A stretch of 64,000 nt of DNA. It comes from Prochilodus magdalenae (Eukaryota > Chordata > Actinopteri > Characiformes > Prochilodontidae). The translations under genes and the position numbers were made by a program. The notes beneath the pieces were generated by a model, which saw only the letters and a list, made by a program, of their open reading frames with translations, did no database searches and was not told the DNA's origin. The first letter of the stretch is position 1; each line of letters opens with the position of its first letter. The stretch covers positions 790,001 through 854,000 of the forward strand of contig JAMWET010005032.1 in NCBI GenBank assembly GCA_024036415.1. The letters are read 5' to 3'. Of this stretch, positions 39,180-51,433 are shown piece by piece.

Positions 39180-39895
39180 AGCTCTATGACTACATGCCCT
39201 TGAAAACACCATATGACACCTTTATGAGGCACCTGAAACTGATAAGGAGGTTTACTTCCAAGGTACCGAAAGTAAGTCGGTCATGCCGACTATCAGTGAA
39301 TCTCTGTGTACTCAGGTGTCTCAGGTGTTCATTGTTTGATGGAACACGGATTTGGAAGTGGAGGTTAGCTGATACCGCAAACCACAAAAGACACACGAAT
39401 GCCCGGCATGCTTGAGTAGGTGTGTTGCACACGAGGACCGGTCGGAACGAATTCCCTGTGAACGATGCTGGCCTTCATTGATGGTTTCTCCTCGCATTCC
39501 TCCCCAAGAACAAGTTCCTCCTTTCACGTTCTTCGCGGGTTTGTTTCCTTGTTTGTTTGCATAGCGTGCTGGCGAGTAAACACGCAACACAGGAAGGAAC
39601 TCTCTCTGGCGACTCTTCCTCGGCCAGAGTCGTTTCACTCGCATTCCAGCGACACGAGGCAGGAAAGTAAGCGGCAGCGGCGCAGGCTGAAGTGGAACAG
39701 GCAGGGGATTTACCGGATTACTCAACAACCTTCAAGGCACCAGCACACCAGAAGTTTGTTCTTCAGGTCTCTCAGGACAGGAGCAAACATAACAATGGTG
39801 ATGATGAAACGTCAGGTGGCTCCACTTACCCCCAAACAGATAACGTTGGGTAGTTAAGAGTGGAAATATCAGTTGGTGTGCAGAACACCACCTTG
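39180..39895. other. Spacer, no gene seen
   Basis: Open frames at 39321-39728 (-) and 39465-39857 (+) overlap each other and show no motif. I cannot support a gene. Confidence 0.4.
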
Positions 39896-39899
39896 GGAT

Positions 39900-40205
39900 T
39901 GTGTTATGAGGCCTGGTTTCACTCCGCCTCCACCCCTACCTCACCATCTCCAGAAACTGTGGAAATATTCAAAATGCATGGGATGGATCACCATCAGGAA
40001 CCTCTACAGCTCCATACCGAGACGTATTGCATGTTGAGTTAGCAAACATGACCAACACCATACCGAGAGACGCTATCTCTGTATGTGTAGCTCAATAAAC
40101 ATTCCCCATATCAGTCTAAACGTATCACCATTTATTGTTCCTGGTAACCTTTGTCCTCCTACCCAACACCACTGCAACCCCACACCTCCATCTTGGACTA
40201 CTGAC
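39900..40205 (+). mobile_element. 3' part of the deleted Tc1-like family
   Basis: Contains the C-terminal region (catgggatggatcaccatca, cctctacagctccataccga) and the family 3' end (tgtagctcaataaacat, then cccaacaccactgcaacccc). Confidence 0.8.
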
Positions 40206-40976
40206 TGTGAAATATTCCTATATTAATAACAGCAGACTGCTCCGGAGTGCTGGGGCAAGTGCAGGAAAGGCCTGGTCACCTTTGAACATCATCCAAGATC
40301 CAAAATGGCCAAAAGCAATTTGGGTGGGGAGACTGTTATAGCTTGTGCGTAGAAGGAAAACAGAGGAGGTATATCTCGATATAGCTCGGAGCTAAGCCAT
40401 GCAAACAAAACAAACAGCTCACCTCTGTTTTTGACTGCTAGCCAACACGATGACGCAAGTAGGGGGGTCATGTTCTCCCTCTTCCTGGTACCAGTCCGGA
40501 GCCTCATGGCTGTATATTAGACGAGCGGTAAACATGATCGGCTTGACTGATGGATTCCTGGGTACAGCAAGTCACCAGACTGGTATGTTATTCCAGACAG
40601 ACAAAGCGAATGCCTGGGAACGCGTTGCTGTACGTACGGTATGTCATGTAAACCTACTGTCCCCAAACTTTTGATGGCTTGCCTGGTTTTCAGTTTCTCG
40701 GTCTGGGGATTGAGACGATTGTAGCAACTGGTCTTAACACGTGTGCAGGAACACTTGACAAATGGGCCTCTTGTCTCACCTCATTACCCCTAGCAGAACC
40801 TCTCGTGTTACACCGTGCCAAGGACCTTCATAACCCTAATGGTTTCATAAGTGCTCCAGTACTCCATGCAGCAAACTGTGACGATAAACATTGGAGCTAC
40901 AAAGCAGCACTGGACGGAGTAAAACTGCTCCTCCAGTGTCAGTACGAGTTCCTCCCCTTAGACCTCCACTGGAGTA

Positions 40977-43264
40977 ACACTAACACTATACACTTACTGA
41001 GTTACTGTACACCAACACACTACTTACAGTACACTAACACATTACACTTACTGAATTACTGTACACCAACACACTACTTACAGCACGCTAACGCATTACA
41101 CTTACTGAGTTACTGTACACCAACACACTACTTACAGCACACTAACACATTACACTTACTGAATTACTGTACACCAACACACTACCAACACACTACTTAC
41201 TGAGTTACTGCACACTACACTACTTACATTACACTTACTTACACTTACTTTACTGTAACCAACAAACACACTACTTACAGCACACTAACTCATTACACTT
41301 ACTGATCTACTGTACACCAACACACTACTTACAGCACACTAACACATTTCACTTACTGAGTTTACTTACACACAAACACACTACTTACAGCACACTAACG
41401 ATTACACTTACTGAGTTTTACTGTACACCACACACTACTTACAGCACACTAACACATTACACTTACTGAGTTACTGTTCATCAACTAACGCTACTTACAG
41501 CACACCTACACACATTACACTTAACTGACACTTACTGTACTGTACACCACACTACTTACAGCACACTAACACATTACACTTACTGATTAGGAGTAGAACA
41601 ACACACTACTTACAGCACACTAACACATGACACTTACTGAGTTACTGTACACTACACACACACTAACTTACACACTGAATTACTGCACACTAACACACTA
41701 CACAGCACACTGAGTTACTGAACACTGTACACCAACACACTACTTACAGCACACTAACGCATTACACTTACTGAGTTACTGTACACCAACACACTACTTA
41801 CAGCACACTAACACATTACACTTACTGAGATACTGTACACCAACACACTACTTACAGCACACTAACACATTACACTTACTGAGTTACTGTACACCAACAC
41901 ACTACTTACAGCACACTAACACATTACACTTACTGAGTTACTGTACACCAACACACGACTTACAGCACACTAACGCATTACACTTACTGAGTTACTGTAC
42001 ACCTGACCACACTACTTACAGTACACACCATTACACTTACTGAGTTACGGTTACACCAACACACACTAACACACCATTACACTTACTGAGTTACTGTACA
42101 CCAACACACTACTTACAGCACACTAACACATTACACTTACTGAGTTACTGTACACCAACACACTACTTACAGCACACTAACACATTACACTTACTGAGTT
42201 ACTGTACACCAACACACGACTTACAGCACACTAACGCATTACACTTACTGAGTTACTGTACACCAACACACTACTTACAGCACACTAAGGCACACTTACT
42301 GAGATACTGTACACCAACACACACTTACAGCACACTAACACATTACACTTACTGAGCTACTGTACACCAACACACTACTTACAGCACACTAAACACATTA
42401 CACTTACTGAGTTACTGTACACCAACACACTACTTTACAGCACACTAACACACTACACTTACTGATTGTTTACTGAGTTACACCGACACACTACTTACAG
42501 CACACTAACGCATTACACTTACTGAGTTACTGTACACCAACACACTACTTACAGCACACTAACGCATTACAATTACTGAGTTACTGAACACCAACACACT
42601 ACTTACAGCACACTAACGCATTACACTTACTGAGTTACCGTACACCAACACACTACTTACAGCACACTAACGCATTGCACTTACTGAGTTACCGTACACC
42701 AACACACTACTTACAGCACACTAACGCATTGCACTTACTGAGTTACCGTACACCAACACACTACTTACAGCACACCAACGCATTGCACTTACTGAGTTAC
42801 CGTACACCAATACTGTACTTACCAACACACGCACACTTACAGTACACTACACCAAACACTACTTACACTTACATTACACTTACTGAGTTACTGCACACAC
42901 CAACACACTACTTACAGCACACTAACACATTACATTTACTGAGTTACTGCACACCAACACACTACTTACAGCACACTAACACATTACATTTACTGAGTTA
43001 CTGCACACCAACACACTACTTACAGCACACTAACACATTACATTTACTGAGTTACTGCACACCAACACACTACTTACAGCACACTAACACAATACACTTA
43101 CTGAGTTACTGCACACCAACACACTACTTACAGCACACTAACACAATACACTTACTGAGTTACTGCACACCAACACACTACTTACAGCACACTAACGCAT
43201 TACACTTACTGAGTTACTGTACACCAACACACTACTTACAGCACACTAACACATTACGCTCACT
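40977..43264. repeat. 54-bp minisatellite
   Basis: About 42 units of 54 bp: ttactgagttactgtacacc, aacacactacttacagcaca, ctaacacattacac. Sections at 41165-41720, 42000-42080 and 42800-42900 are scrambled by small insertions and deletions; the ends, especially 42880-43260, are homogeneous. The period gives 18-residue open frames (LLSYCTPTHYLQHTNTLH), not considered coding. Confidence 0.97.
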
Positions 43265-43614
43265 GTGTTAAGAATAAGTGTTTGACAGTGATTTATTTGA
43301 ACAGTTTCAGGTGAAGGTTTATTATGGTTTATGATTGTTTATCCATCATTGTCTCTGAGGGCAGGTTAGGACTAGTCACCATTGCACACCACACTGCAGC
43401 ATCTGAAATCCAGACAAAGTGGAACCTCAGACTGACTGCAGTTGAACCTGGACTCTTTCCAGAACACTGTAAATGTCAGGCACAAAGAACTAGACGCGGC
43501 GCTAGCAGACAGACCCCCGGATGTGACAAACCGAGAGACATCAGAATCCAGACGTGTTATGAGGAGGCTATCAGTTGCTTAATAATAGCAATAATAATCA
43601 TCATCAGAATGAAG

Positions 43615-43740
43615 TCATCCATTCACCTTCCAAGCCACTTATCCTCCTGGGTTGTGGGGGAAGCTGGACCCTATCCCAGTCCTCATTGGGAGGAAGGCAG
43701 GAAACTGGACAGGCCGCCCGTCCATTGTAAGGTTTAAGGC
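43615..43740. repeat. Interspersed repeat fragment (same family as 22850)
   Basis: tccattcaccttccaagcca, ggggaagctggaccctatcc and aaactggacaggccgcccgt are the common fish repeat words. Confidence 0.7.
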
Positions 43741-44059
43741 TGAGCTTCAAAGGGGGCCTGTAAGGACAGTTATTAAGAGATAACATAGTCCATGGTTTGA
43801 GGGCCATGACACTGAATGGTCTACCCCCTGATCAATCTCAGTTTTGGGATAGACCAATGATCTGTCTTGGAGAACCTAAGGGCAGGGCAGCAGGGATGCA
43901 GGAGCTTGTCCACTGGATCCAAAGCCGGATGGGTAACCAGTGGGACTGTAATATAAATGACATGAGTTGATGTTTTAGAGCGAGAGTGGATTCTGGTGGC
44001 TGGTAAGGAGGGAGTTCTTAAGGGGTCTGGAGAGCCAAGGGGACAAAGACGAGCAATTC

Positions 44060-44228
44060 ACTAGAGAGCAGGTAGCGGGTAGCCCCATCCCTGGCACCCA
44101 GAGAGCACTTGGACGTTAGGTGTCTTGCTCAAGGGCCCTATGGTCCTGCTCCGGTCAGTTTAGGGATTTGAACTAGCAACTCTCAGGTGACAAGGTTGGT
44201 TCCCCAACCTCCAGCCCACAACTGCCCA
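44060..44228 (-). mobile_element. tRNA-derived SINE-like repeat, antisense
   Basis: On the minus strand the order is a tRNA-like head (gtgggctggaggttgggg), a box-B-like word (gctagttcaaatccc) and then ccttgagcaagacacctaac, the typical body of a fish SINE. The 3' tail and target duplication are not clear. Confidence 0.7.
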
Positions 44229-44769
44229 AGTCACGGGGTTCGGATCTGATGGAGGTGAGGGCAATGTTAGTAATGCCCGTGACTGAAAGGCGGAAGATGG
44301 TAAGATGATTTACAGCGTCAAAGGCAGGGCTGGAGTAGAGCACAGTACTGCCAACACCAGCAACTGTAGATCAGTGAAGTAGATCATTCAGGACCCACAA
44401 GGGCTGTCTCGGTGCTTTGCATGTGGAAGAAGCCGGATTACAAAGGCACGAACCGATCACTGTTCTTCAGGAAAGAGTTCCCGGGAGAAGCTACAACCAT
44501 TCCCAACAACTCAGGGCAGGTCAGAAATTGGACAATCCAACTGCTCCAGGGTGGTAGTTTTCAGGCCAGGTTTCTTGAGAATGGAAGCGATAGCAGAAGT
44601 TTGAAGCGCAGTGGGAATGTAAGGGAAAGCACGAGCAGGGAACAGGACTAACTGGGAAGCTCTTCTTTAGAAGTTGGCTAGCTGGGGGCAGGAACTATTT
44701 AACCTTTGCTGTTCCTCTCACTTCTCTCTGGGACGTTTGGCTCAGCTTAACTCAACTCTACTATGAAGT

Positions 44770-45185
44770 TCTTCACGGGCTCAAAGAAGACGGATTGGTT
44801 GGATGCTCTCCACATATTCCATGAAGATTGTGTTTCCGGCGCACCTGGAATATGATCTTCACACGTTCGGTGAAGGACACTCACACTTTTACGATCTGAA
44901 GACAAACTCACCCCGGACCAGCTGTGGGTTCTGGCATACATGCTGGAATTCCTCCGGTGACTCTGAAGAGGAAGTTGTTGGATGTAGTTGAACCCTTGAC
45001 TTCAGATTTCCAGTATTCCAAAGGATGGGCTTTGAGAACCACATACAATCGGTTTCGTAATCTGGAACTGTCTGGAACAGGCAAATGAAGAACCATTGGA
45101 AGTTCAGGTTACACAGAGTGACAGCCATGATGGAAAACCCATGTCCAAATCCATGATCCATCCTCAAGTAGGGACATTTACAGGT
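44770..45185 (-). repeat. Diverged relative of the 51.1-52.8 kb sequence, inverted
   Basis: The reverse complement shows cttcatttgcctgttccaga, tcttcagagtcaccggagga, gaacccacagctggtc and agatcatattccagg, in the same order as 51180-51245 and 52560-52770. This is an old, inverted copy of an unidentified repeat. Confidence 0.7.
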
Positions 45186-45589
45186 CATTGTCGGATATGG
45201 ATATTTGAAGCTGGTATTGTTAATACGCCTTGAAGTGTACCGAAGTTATTCGATTACTGGAGCTGTGTAATGAGAGGTTTGCTGAGTGCTGAGTGGCTAC
45301 GTGGCATTCCGATACTCCCAGTCCGGATTACGGCTGGCAACAACCGGGACATATCCAAAACCAGGAGCCAAGGCAAAGATCCCAAAGATCAGAAACATAG
45401 GCAAGACAAACCAACGGAAATACAGATAAGGACCCAGAGACTTCACCACTAACCGACCAAATGGAGGGGTTTAGGTAGCAGTCTTAGTGAGCCCATGCAG
45501 GTGGGGCCAGGGAGGAGCAGGTGGACCCGGGATGGAGTACCATCAGGAATGAAAGTGGGGTAGGTTTTACATTGTGAGACATACGAACG

Positions 45590-45795
45590 ATTTAGCTTTC
45601 TGCTCGGCCACGCATGTGATACGCCGTACCGGACTGACCCAACAGCCACGATGGTGGACATTCAGCGAGCAGTGGTGTCCTCCATGAGTCAACCTGTTAG
45701 TGCCAGCACCATGGGCAGACGGCTGCACCACACAGGTCCACAACGAGTGCCCTTAACACCACGTCTACATCACCAAAGACTGCAATGTCGCTAGA
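45590..45795 (+). mobile_element. Tc1-like internal fragment
   Basis: ccacgatggtggacattcag, ccatgagtcaacctgttagt, gacggctgcaccacac and ttaacaccacgtctacatca correspond to the HTH-to-middle part of the family at 25440. Both ends are missing. Confidence 0.75.
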
Positions 45796-46375
45796 GACGA
45801 CCAGGCCACACAGTCAAGACAGGCATAGAGTCCTATCTAGAAGCTTGGATCCACTGCTGGGGACAACGCCTCCTTTACCGCACCACTCGAAAGCACTAGC
45901 GTTGACACGGCCATTGAAAAGTGTAGATAGGAAATGGAAAAATCACTTCCTGAATTTTTATGAAGCCCTGATTTGAACGTGCAGTTTCCTTGATTACAAA
46001 CCTGATACTACAAAAGTCATAAGGGAAGGGCAAGGCCCTGTTAAGGCAGCCTAGATAAGCAGGCACACATCGGAATTCCGACTGACTCACAGTAGGTTTT
46101 TTCTCCCAGGCAATGAGCCAAGGTACGGATGGACATAGGGCAGACATGGACATTGTATCTGCATTCTGAAATACTGTTGTTTTCCTCATCTGATCCCCAC
46201 AGAAGGTAAACAACAGACACATGCTCTAAATCTTTCCACCGAGAGTGATTCAGAGGAAGTGCACCACACCTCCTATTCATGTATGCAAGGCTTAGCACAC
46301 ACTATTGTTGACACCTCCATCTGCCGTGACGTACAGATGCTCTGAATGGCCTTCTATAGCCTCCTGACCCACATA
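45796..46375. other. Spacer, no gene seen
   Basis: Open frames on both strands have no recognisable motif. Nothing else recognised. Confidence 0.4.
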
Positions 46376-46379
46376 CCAT

Positions 46380-46660
46380 GCTATACCACCGCTGGGCCAC
46401 TCTCAGCTATCTGCAGTGAGCCCACGTTTGGCCCACGTGTTCCAAAACAGACCAGGTCCACCCTGACAGAGCTGCCTACGTTTGGCTGACATGTGGTCCT
46501 AATCTGGTGAGTATGTGGTAATCTGGGAATGGTCTGCCCAAGTGCCATCAACCCACTTGAAACGCAAGCGGGCCAGACGAAAATGGGGATGGCTGGGCCA
46601 GATTTGGGCCAGAACAGTTTTGCTCTCTGTTTGCTCTCAGTTTGAACCTCCACAGTAACC
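46380..46660. repeat. Copy of the gggccagat/aaacagatctgg repeat family
   Basis: Shares tgttccaaaacagacc, gggccagacgaaaatgggga and gggccagaacagttttgc with 49910-50220 and 51434-51620. The pogo-like element lies between this copy and those. Confidence 0.75.
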
Positions 46661-46814
46661 TTTGATAGAATTGGTTTAGATTTATCTAGCTATGCTGGCG
46701 AGAAGCCGATAGTAGCCATATCCGTATTCCCAAACAAACCTGCTTTCATTAGCGGTTGGCTAGCAGTGAACAGTCAATGACACTTTTACATGACAACAGT
46801 ATGTTAGAATTAAG

Positions 46815-47300
46815 CACTCCTGTAGCTAATAGTGAGCTAGCGGGCTAGCTACCAGGTGCTAGTGATCTAGACTTGCATTAACGGTAAAGGAAAACCAGCT
46901 TTATGTGTAGCATTAGCAGTTTGCAGAAAATCTGCTTTGTATGAGTAGGAAACATTAGCTGGCTGGCTGGCTAGCTAGCTGTGTTTTCCTTAAACTGCTA
47001 ATAAAGGGGCTAGCAGGAAACAGGTGCTACTTAGCTGGTGTAGCATGAGACTAGCAGTTTTTAAAAAAATTTGGTTTACATAAGTAGCAAATGTTAGCTG
47101 GCAGGCTAGCTGTGTTAATCGTTTTCCACACAGCGTCTGAAGCAATTCTTTACAGAACATCCACCTTCATTTAAGACTTCTTTAAGCTTCCTTGTAGCTA
47201 ATAGTGGGCTAGCGGGCTAGCTAACAGGTGCTAGCTATCTAGCCTTGCTTTAACTAAAAATCTGCCTCACATACGTAGCTAGCGTTAGCTGTTTAAAGGA
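46815..47300. repeat. Degenerate GCTAGC-rich tandem repeat
   Basis: Three diverged units of about 190 bp, each with gctagcgggctagcta or a variant, an AAAATCTG-like word and a TTAGCTGG word (starting near 46820, 47005 and 47190). Confidence 0.65.
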
Positions 47301-47369
47301 GATGGTTGATGGTTGATGGTTGATTGTCTGCTCCATAGGCATGAGTATGAAACTTGCTGGTAAATATGA

Positions 47370-49784
47370 TAGGGGAGAGCGGGGTAATGTAAGACATTGG
47401 GTAATGTGAGACACCCCCTGTATCTTGGCAACGGAACACATTTGTGGTCATGTGACCATTATGTTTTCAAGTCCCTCCCATTCCCTATTGCTAGGAAGAA
47501 GAAGTTGGTGCTGGTGCTGATAAGTATGCTTTTTTCACAAAAAAAAGTGTTTTCTACATGCAAAAGTAAATTTTCTTGCTTTGAACTTAATCAACTATTT
47601 TATCAAAGCAAATTGATTCAGGTAGAAAAACTTATATCATACATGTTGATGAATTTCCAACATATCAACCCACGTGATTGATGCTAGTTGAAGATTAGCC
47701 TGAATTGCTAGAGATGATGTTTTTTCTAAAATGATGGCTGTGGGGTTAAGTGAGACAAATGCTGTGGGGTAAAGTGAAACACTGTCTTACTTTAACCCAC
47801 CATAACCCACAAATTAAGTTTAGTCTTAAACATATTTAGTGTAATATTACATTACATATGTTTTATTTCTAATGTCATAAACATTGTAGAAAAGCCGTCA
47901 TGCCAAGAAAGTACACCAGGAAGACAACCTGGGGCCAAACACCTCTTGCAGATTTGGAGAGTGCAGCTGCTGAGGTCATGCAAGGAAAGAAGTCCTTAAG
48001 AAAAGCTGGAAGGGATAGAAATATTGACAAGTCAACCCTACAAAGATTCATAAAGAAAAAAGAAAAAGGGGAAGTATGGATGGGTGGATCAGATCTAACC
48101 CTGGCAAAACAGTCTCCATATACCAGATTGCAGGACTTGTGAATGAGGCCTTCTTGTCAGCAGTGACACCACGTAATATCACTTCTGGATTCAAGTCCAC
48201 TGGGATTTTCCCATACAATAGAGATATTTTCCCTGAGGAAGGGTTCGCACCATCCATGATATCAGACCGGCCAAACCCTGAGCTGCAGTCTGCATCCACT
48301 TGTCTATCCATTGCAGACGGTCCGGATGGTCCACACCCTGCAGATGGTCCACTCCCTGCAGATGGTCCACTCCCTGCAGATGGTCCACTCCCTGCAGATG
48401 ATCCAGTGGCTGATGCTAATCCATCCACTCTGTGTGGTCCACATAGATGTGCCTCGCCAGCTAACTCAGATGTTTCCAGTAGACCTGGATATGTGTCTCC
48501 TCCGGAAATCCTACCACTTCCCAAATGTCCCCCCAGAGCACAAACCAAAAGAAAGCGTGTGAAGACATCCATCCTAACAGATACTCCTGAGAAGCAGACA
48601 ATAGAAAAGGCGTATGAAGAGAGACAAAAGAAAATGGCACAGAAAAAGAAAAATAGCAAAGAAAAGGGCCAATTGAAAAAGAAAGCACCTAAAAGAAAAA
48701 GCATAGATAGCAGCTCTGAGGAGAGTGATGTCCCTGTCCCACTTGATGATGATGATGAGAGCTCTGAGGATGAGAGAAGTGATCATGAAGACACAGATCT
48801 GAACGTAGGTGACTTTGTCCTAGTTAATTTTGCAACCAAACACAGGAGTCTCCGTTATGTTGGCATGGTTGAGAAAGTTGAGGACAATGAAATACTTACA
48901 CAATTCCTCAGACGAATCCAGGGAAACAAGAACCAGTGGGAGAGACCCACATTTGCCATAAAAGAAAATGATGTGGCACGTGTTCCTAAAGGTGATGTGG
49001 TGAAGAAGCTGCCTCAACCTAATAGGCCTGGAGGAACCACACGGAGAGAGCAACTCTTCACCTTTCTATGTAACCTTCAGGGCTGGAATGTAGCGTAGGC
49101 CTTGTTCTAGAGTCTGATGGCTGATGTTCTAATCCTGTGTCCTGAGTCCCAGGCTGTTCTAACTGGTTCTGATGTTCTTATGTTCTGAGCCCCAAACTGT
49201 GTATTAGATGGTTCTCATTGTTCTTTGCTCTGACCCTTGGACACTATCTGGCTCTAAAGGTCCTGTGTTCTAGCTCCCACACTGTGAATGTGAATTAAAA
49301 CATTTTGAATTATATTATCTTGTATTTGCTTTTTAGAACTTTTAGGTTACTTTCAAGTGTTTAAAAAATGAGCTTAATTGACCATCTCCATGATTGTAAT
49401 ACTAGTCTGATATTAGTTTTGGAACGGGTGGTTGTCAATCTAGCTGCAAGGATTCTAATTGTTACAAGATGTAATATTATGGAAGTTAAAAAGCGGAAAG
49501 CATAAGTGGATCAGCACACCCCCAACTGGCTCACTTAACCCCCTTCATTTCTCTGGTCTGTCTGAGTTTACCCCTGAATTGGGGTAAAGTGGGACACAAG
49601 ACCACTTTTTTTAAAAACAAACATATTTTCATTGCCCTTTGTCTTATAGACATTCTGATAACATCCATAGCTAGGAAACACCCTGAATTAATAGGAAAAG
49701 TTAAAATTTTACTGATATATCATTTCACCTCAGCTAGGAAGGAGCATGTGTAAAAAATGGCTCACATTACCCCGCTCTCCCCTA
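47370..49784 (+). mobile_element. Pogo-like DNA transposon with intact terminal repeats
   Basis: Bounded by TA on both sides and by terminal inverted repeats of 22 bp (47372-47393 and 49761-49782, one mismatch; outer sequence ggggagagcggggtaatgt). The words gggtaatgtgagac, ggggttaagtgagaca, ggggtaaagtgaaacac and ggggtaaagtgggacac recur just inside both ends. They may be transposase-binding sites (inference). The interior encodes the two ends of a pogo/Tigger-type transposase with the middle missing, so the element is non-autonomous. It is about 2.4 kb long. Confidence 0.92.
47900..49098 (+). pseudogene. Pogo/Tigger-like transposase, catalytic core deleted
   Basis: The first frame (47900-48142) starts MPRKYTRKTTWGQTPLADLE and has a psq-type helix-turn-helix (KSLRKAGRDRNIDKSTLQRF) for DNA binding. 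Near 48073 it is joined out of frame to the second (48076-49098, 340 codons). That begins in the end of the DDE domain (SIYQIAGLVNEAFLSAVTPR, TGIFPYNRDIF). It continues through a proline-rich stretch with four ADGPLP-type units (18-bp tandem), a lysine-rich coiled or nuclear-targeting region (RQKKMAQKKKNSKEKG), an acidic run (DDDDESSEDERSD) and a small SH3/Tudor-like C-terminal domain (NVGDFVLVNFATKHRSLRY). The CENPB-type second HTH and all catalytic aspartates are deleted. It is not functional as a transposase, but the long C-terminal frame is undamaged. Confidence 0.9.
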
Positions 49785-49909
49785 CAGGAAGTTGCTTTAT
49801 ATTAGTTGGAAAACTGTTTGGAATAATATCCAGATAGTGTGTAGATGTGGCCGGCATCTGGCCAAAAGTCTGAGGCAAAGCTGGCCCAAATATTTAAAAC
49901 ATGCAATCA

Positions 49910-50030
49910 GCTCACATGTTCCAAAACAGATCTGGTCCACTTCTGGCGCAGATACGGCAGGACTGCCGAGTGGCAAAGTGCCTGTGAGCCAAAAGTGGCC
50001 CACATAGATAAAACTCATTTAGCCCATCTG
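49910..50030. repeat. Extra unit of the aaacagatctggtcc repeat
   Basis: ccaaaacagatctggtccac to gtggcccacatagataaaac occurs at 49920-50013 and immediately again at 50032-50125, so the start of duplication copy A is itself tandemly doubled. Confidence 0.85.
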
Positions 50031-51251
50031 TGCCAAAACAGATCTGGTCCACTTCTGGCGCAGATACGGCAGGACTGACGAGTGCGGAGGGCCTGTGAGC
50101 CAAAAGTGGCCCACATAGATAAAACTCCAGAACTGGGACCCGGTAACCCATGTTGGGAAGTGGGCCAGATGAAAATGGGGAATGTGAGCTTTGGGCCAGA
50201 ACAGTTTTGCGAGCTGGGCTTCCACTGTTAGTGATGGCTTCTAACTAGCGTAGCCGTGTCTAACAGTGTCCAGTTGCTCCTGTTCAGATTAACATCTGTC
50301 GTTGGAACTTCCGGCAGTAATGTTGTGGAAGATTCCTGCTATCGGAAAAGCAGGGCTGTTAGTCTGCTTCCAGGGAACATGGAGCCCTACTGGTTTCTGC
50401 GGTGTCCACTACGTGGTGAACCTCTAAGATGTGGTTCGAGAGAAGGTTTGGTGATTGTGAACGATTTGGGTGACTATGTGAGCTGTGAGCTCTATGGACA
50501 AACTGAAAATGGAATGCCTGTTTTAGCTCCATGTCCCTTGTATTCCGGAAAAGTGGGACGGGATCGCTGAAGGACAGAGTGGAAGGACACATCAAGTTAA
50601 CCTTTAATGGGAAATCGATGATGTAAGAACATTTATGTAACAACAAGGTGAACAAGGAGAAACGACCGACTGATCCCGCGGATGACGGTCCAGGGATACA
50701 AGTCAACAGCAGGACCGGCATGAAAGAGTCTGGACACCAGTCATTCCGTTTGGACCTAACCCCAACCCTTAGCAATAGGAAAGCAATTACTCACACTCCC
50801 ACTTTTCCTTCTGCTCACGCCTGAACTCAGAGCCACCATGCCCCTGGCCGTATGCCCCTGGCTGTATGCCCCTGGCTGTATTATAGGGGTGTAAATGGGC
50901 ACTGGAAGTTCCGGAGCGGTTCTTTTCCAGGTTCTCGGTCGCCACACTAATGTGATCTCCTCTGGGTACTATTCCGGTTTCCATGCTTCCAAAAGTTCTC
51001 TCATGGGTTTGCTGTGATGGACACGTCAGTCACACTTGTCTTTCAGTTGTCCAAAGGCGCTCAACTTACCGAACCACTGATATGCAAAAATCCCTACCAT
51101 ATGATTCCGACATTCCCAAACGATTGATCATGGATTTTACTGGCTCACAGGACTCTGTAGGACCTGACCTCCAAAAGGTTCTTCATTTGTCTGTCCCAAA
51201 CAGTTTCAGATTCTGGAACCGGTGTTTGAAAGTACCTGGTATGACGCACAT
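50030..51251. repeat. 1.2-kb direct duplication, copy A
   Basis: Starts gtgccaaaacagatctggtc and ends ctggtatgacgcacat. Compared with copy B it has a three-fold tatgcccctggc repeat (50840-50878) and a few small insertions (for example 50329-50345, 50377-50395). It contains an open frame (50256-50570) with no recognisable motif. The origin of the sequence is unknown to me. Confidence 0.92.
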
Positions 51252-51433
51252 ACTTGGCCGATAAACCTGTTCCTGATTTCCCTGGCATTTGGGAAAAGGC
51301 TGGAATAGCAGAACCATGTTCACTGTAGGAAGCGCTGGCAGAGGAAGGCATCGGAACAGGAAGGCTAAGGCAGGAGAAATGTCCGTTACCGTTCGACCAT
51401 TCGTGCACAGTAACTTAATAAAGAATCTGAAGT
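51249..51433. repeat. 185-bp inverted-repeat arm 1
   Basis: Runs from catacttggccgataaacc to taataaagaatctgaagt. The reverse complement at 52941-53125 is almost identical (I see one difference, ctggcagagg versus ctgggagagg). It exactly fills the gap between the two direct copies. Confidence 0.95.

Noticed and set aside
48048..48704. 218-codon minus-strand frame rich in serine/glycine/proline
   Set aside because: It is the shadow of the pogo transposase C-terminal frame on the other strand.
50256..50570. 104-codon open frame in duplication copy A
   Set aside because: The matching region of copy B is disrupted by small indels, and there is no recognisable motif.
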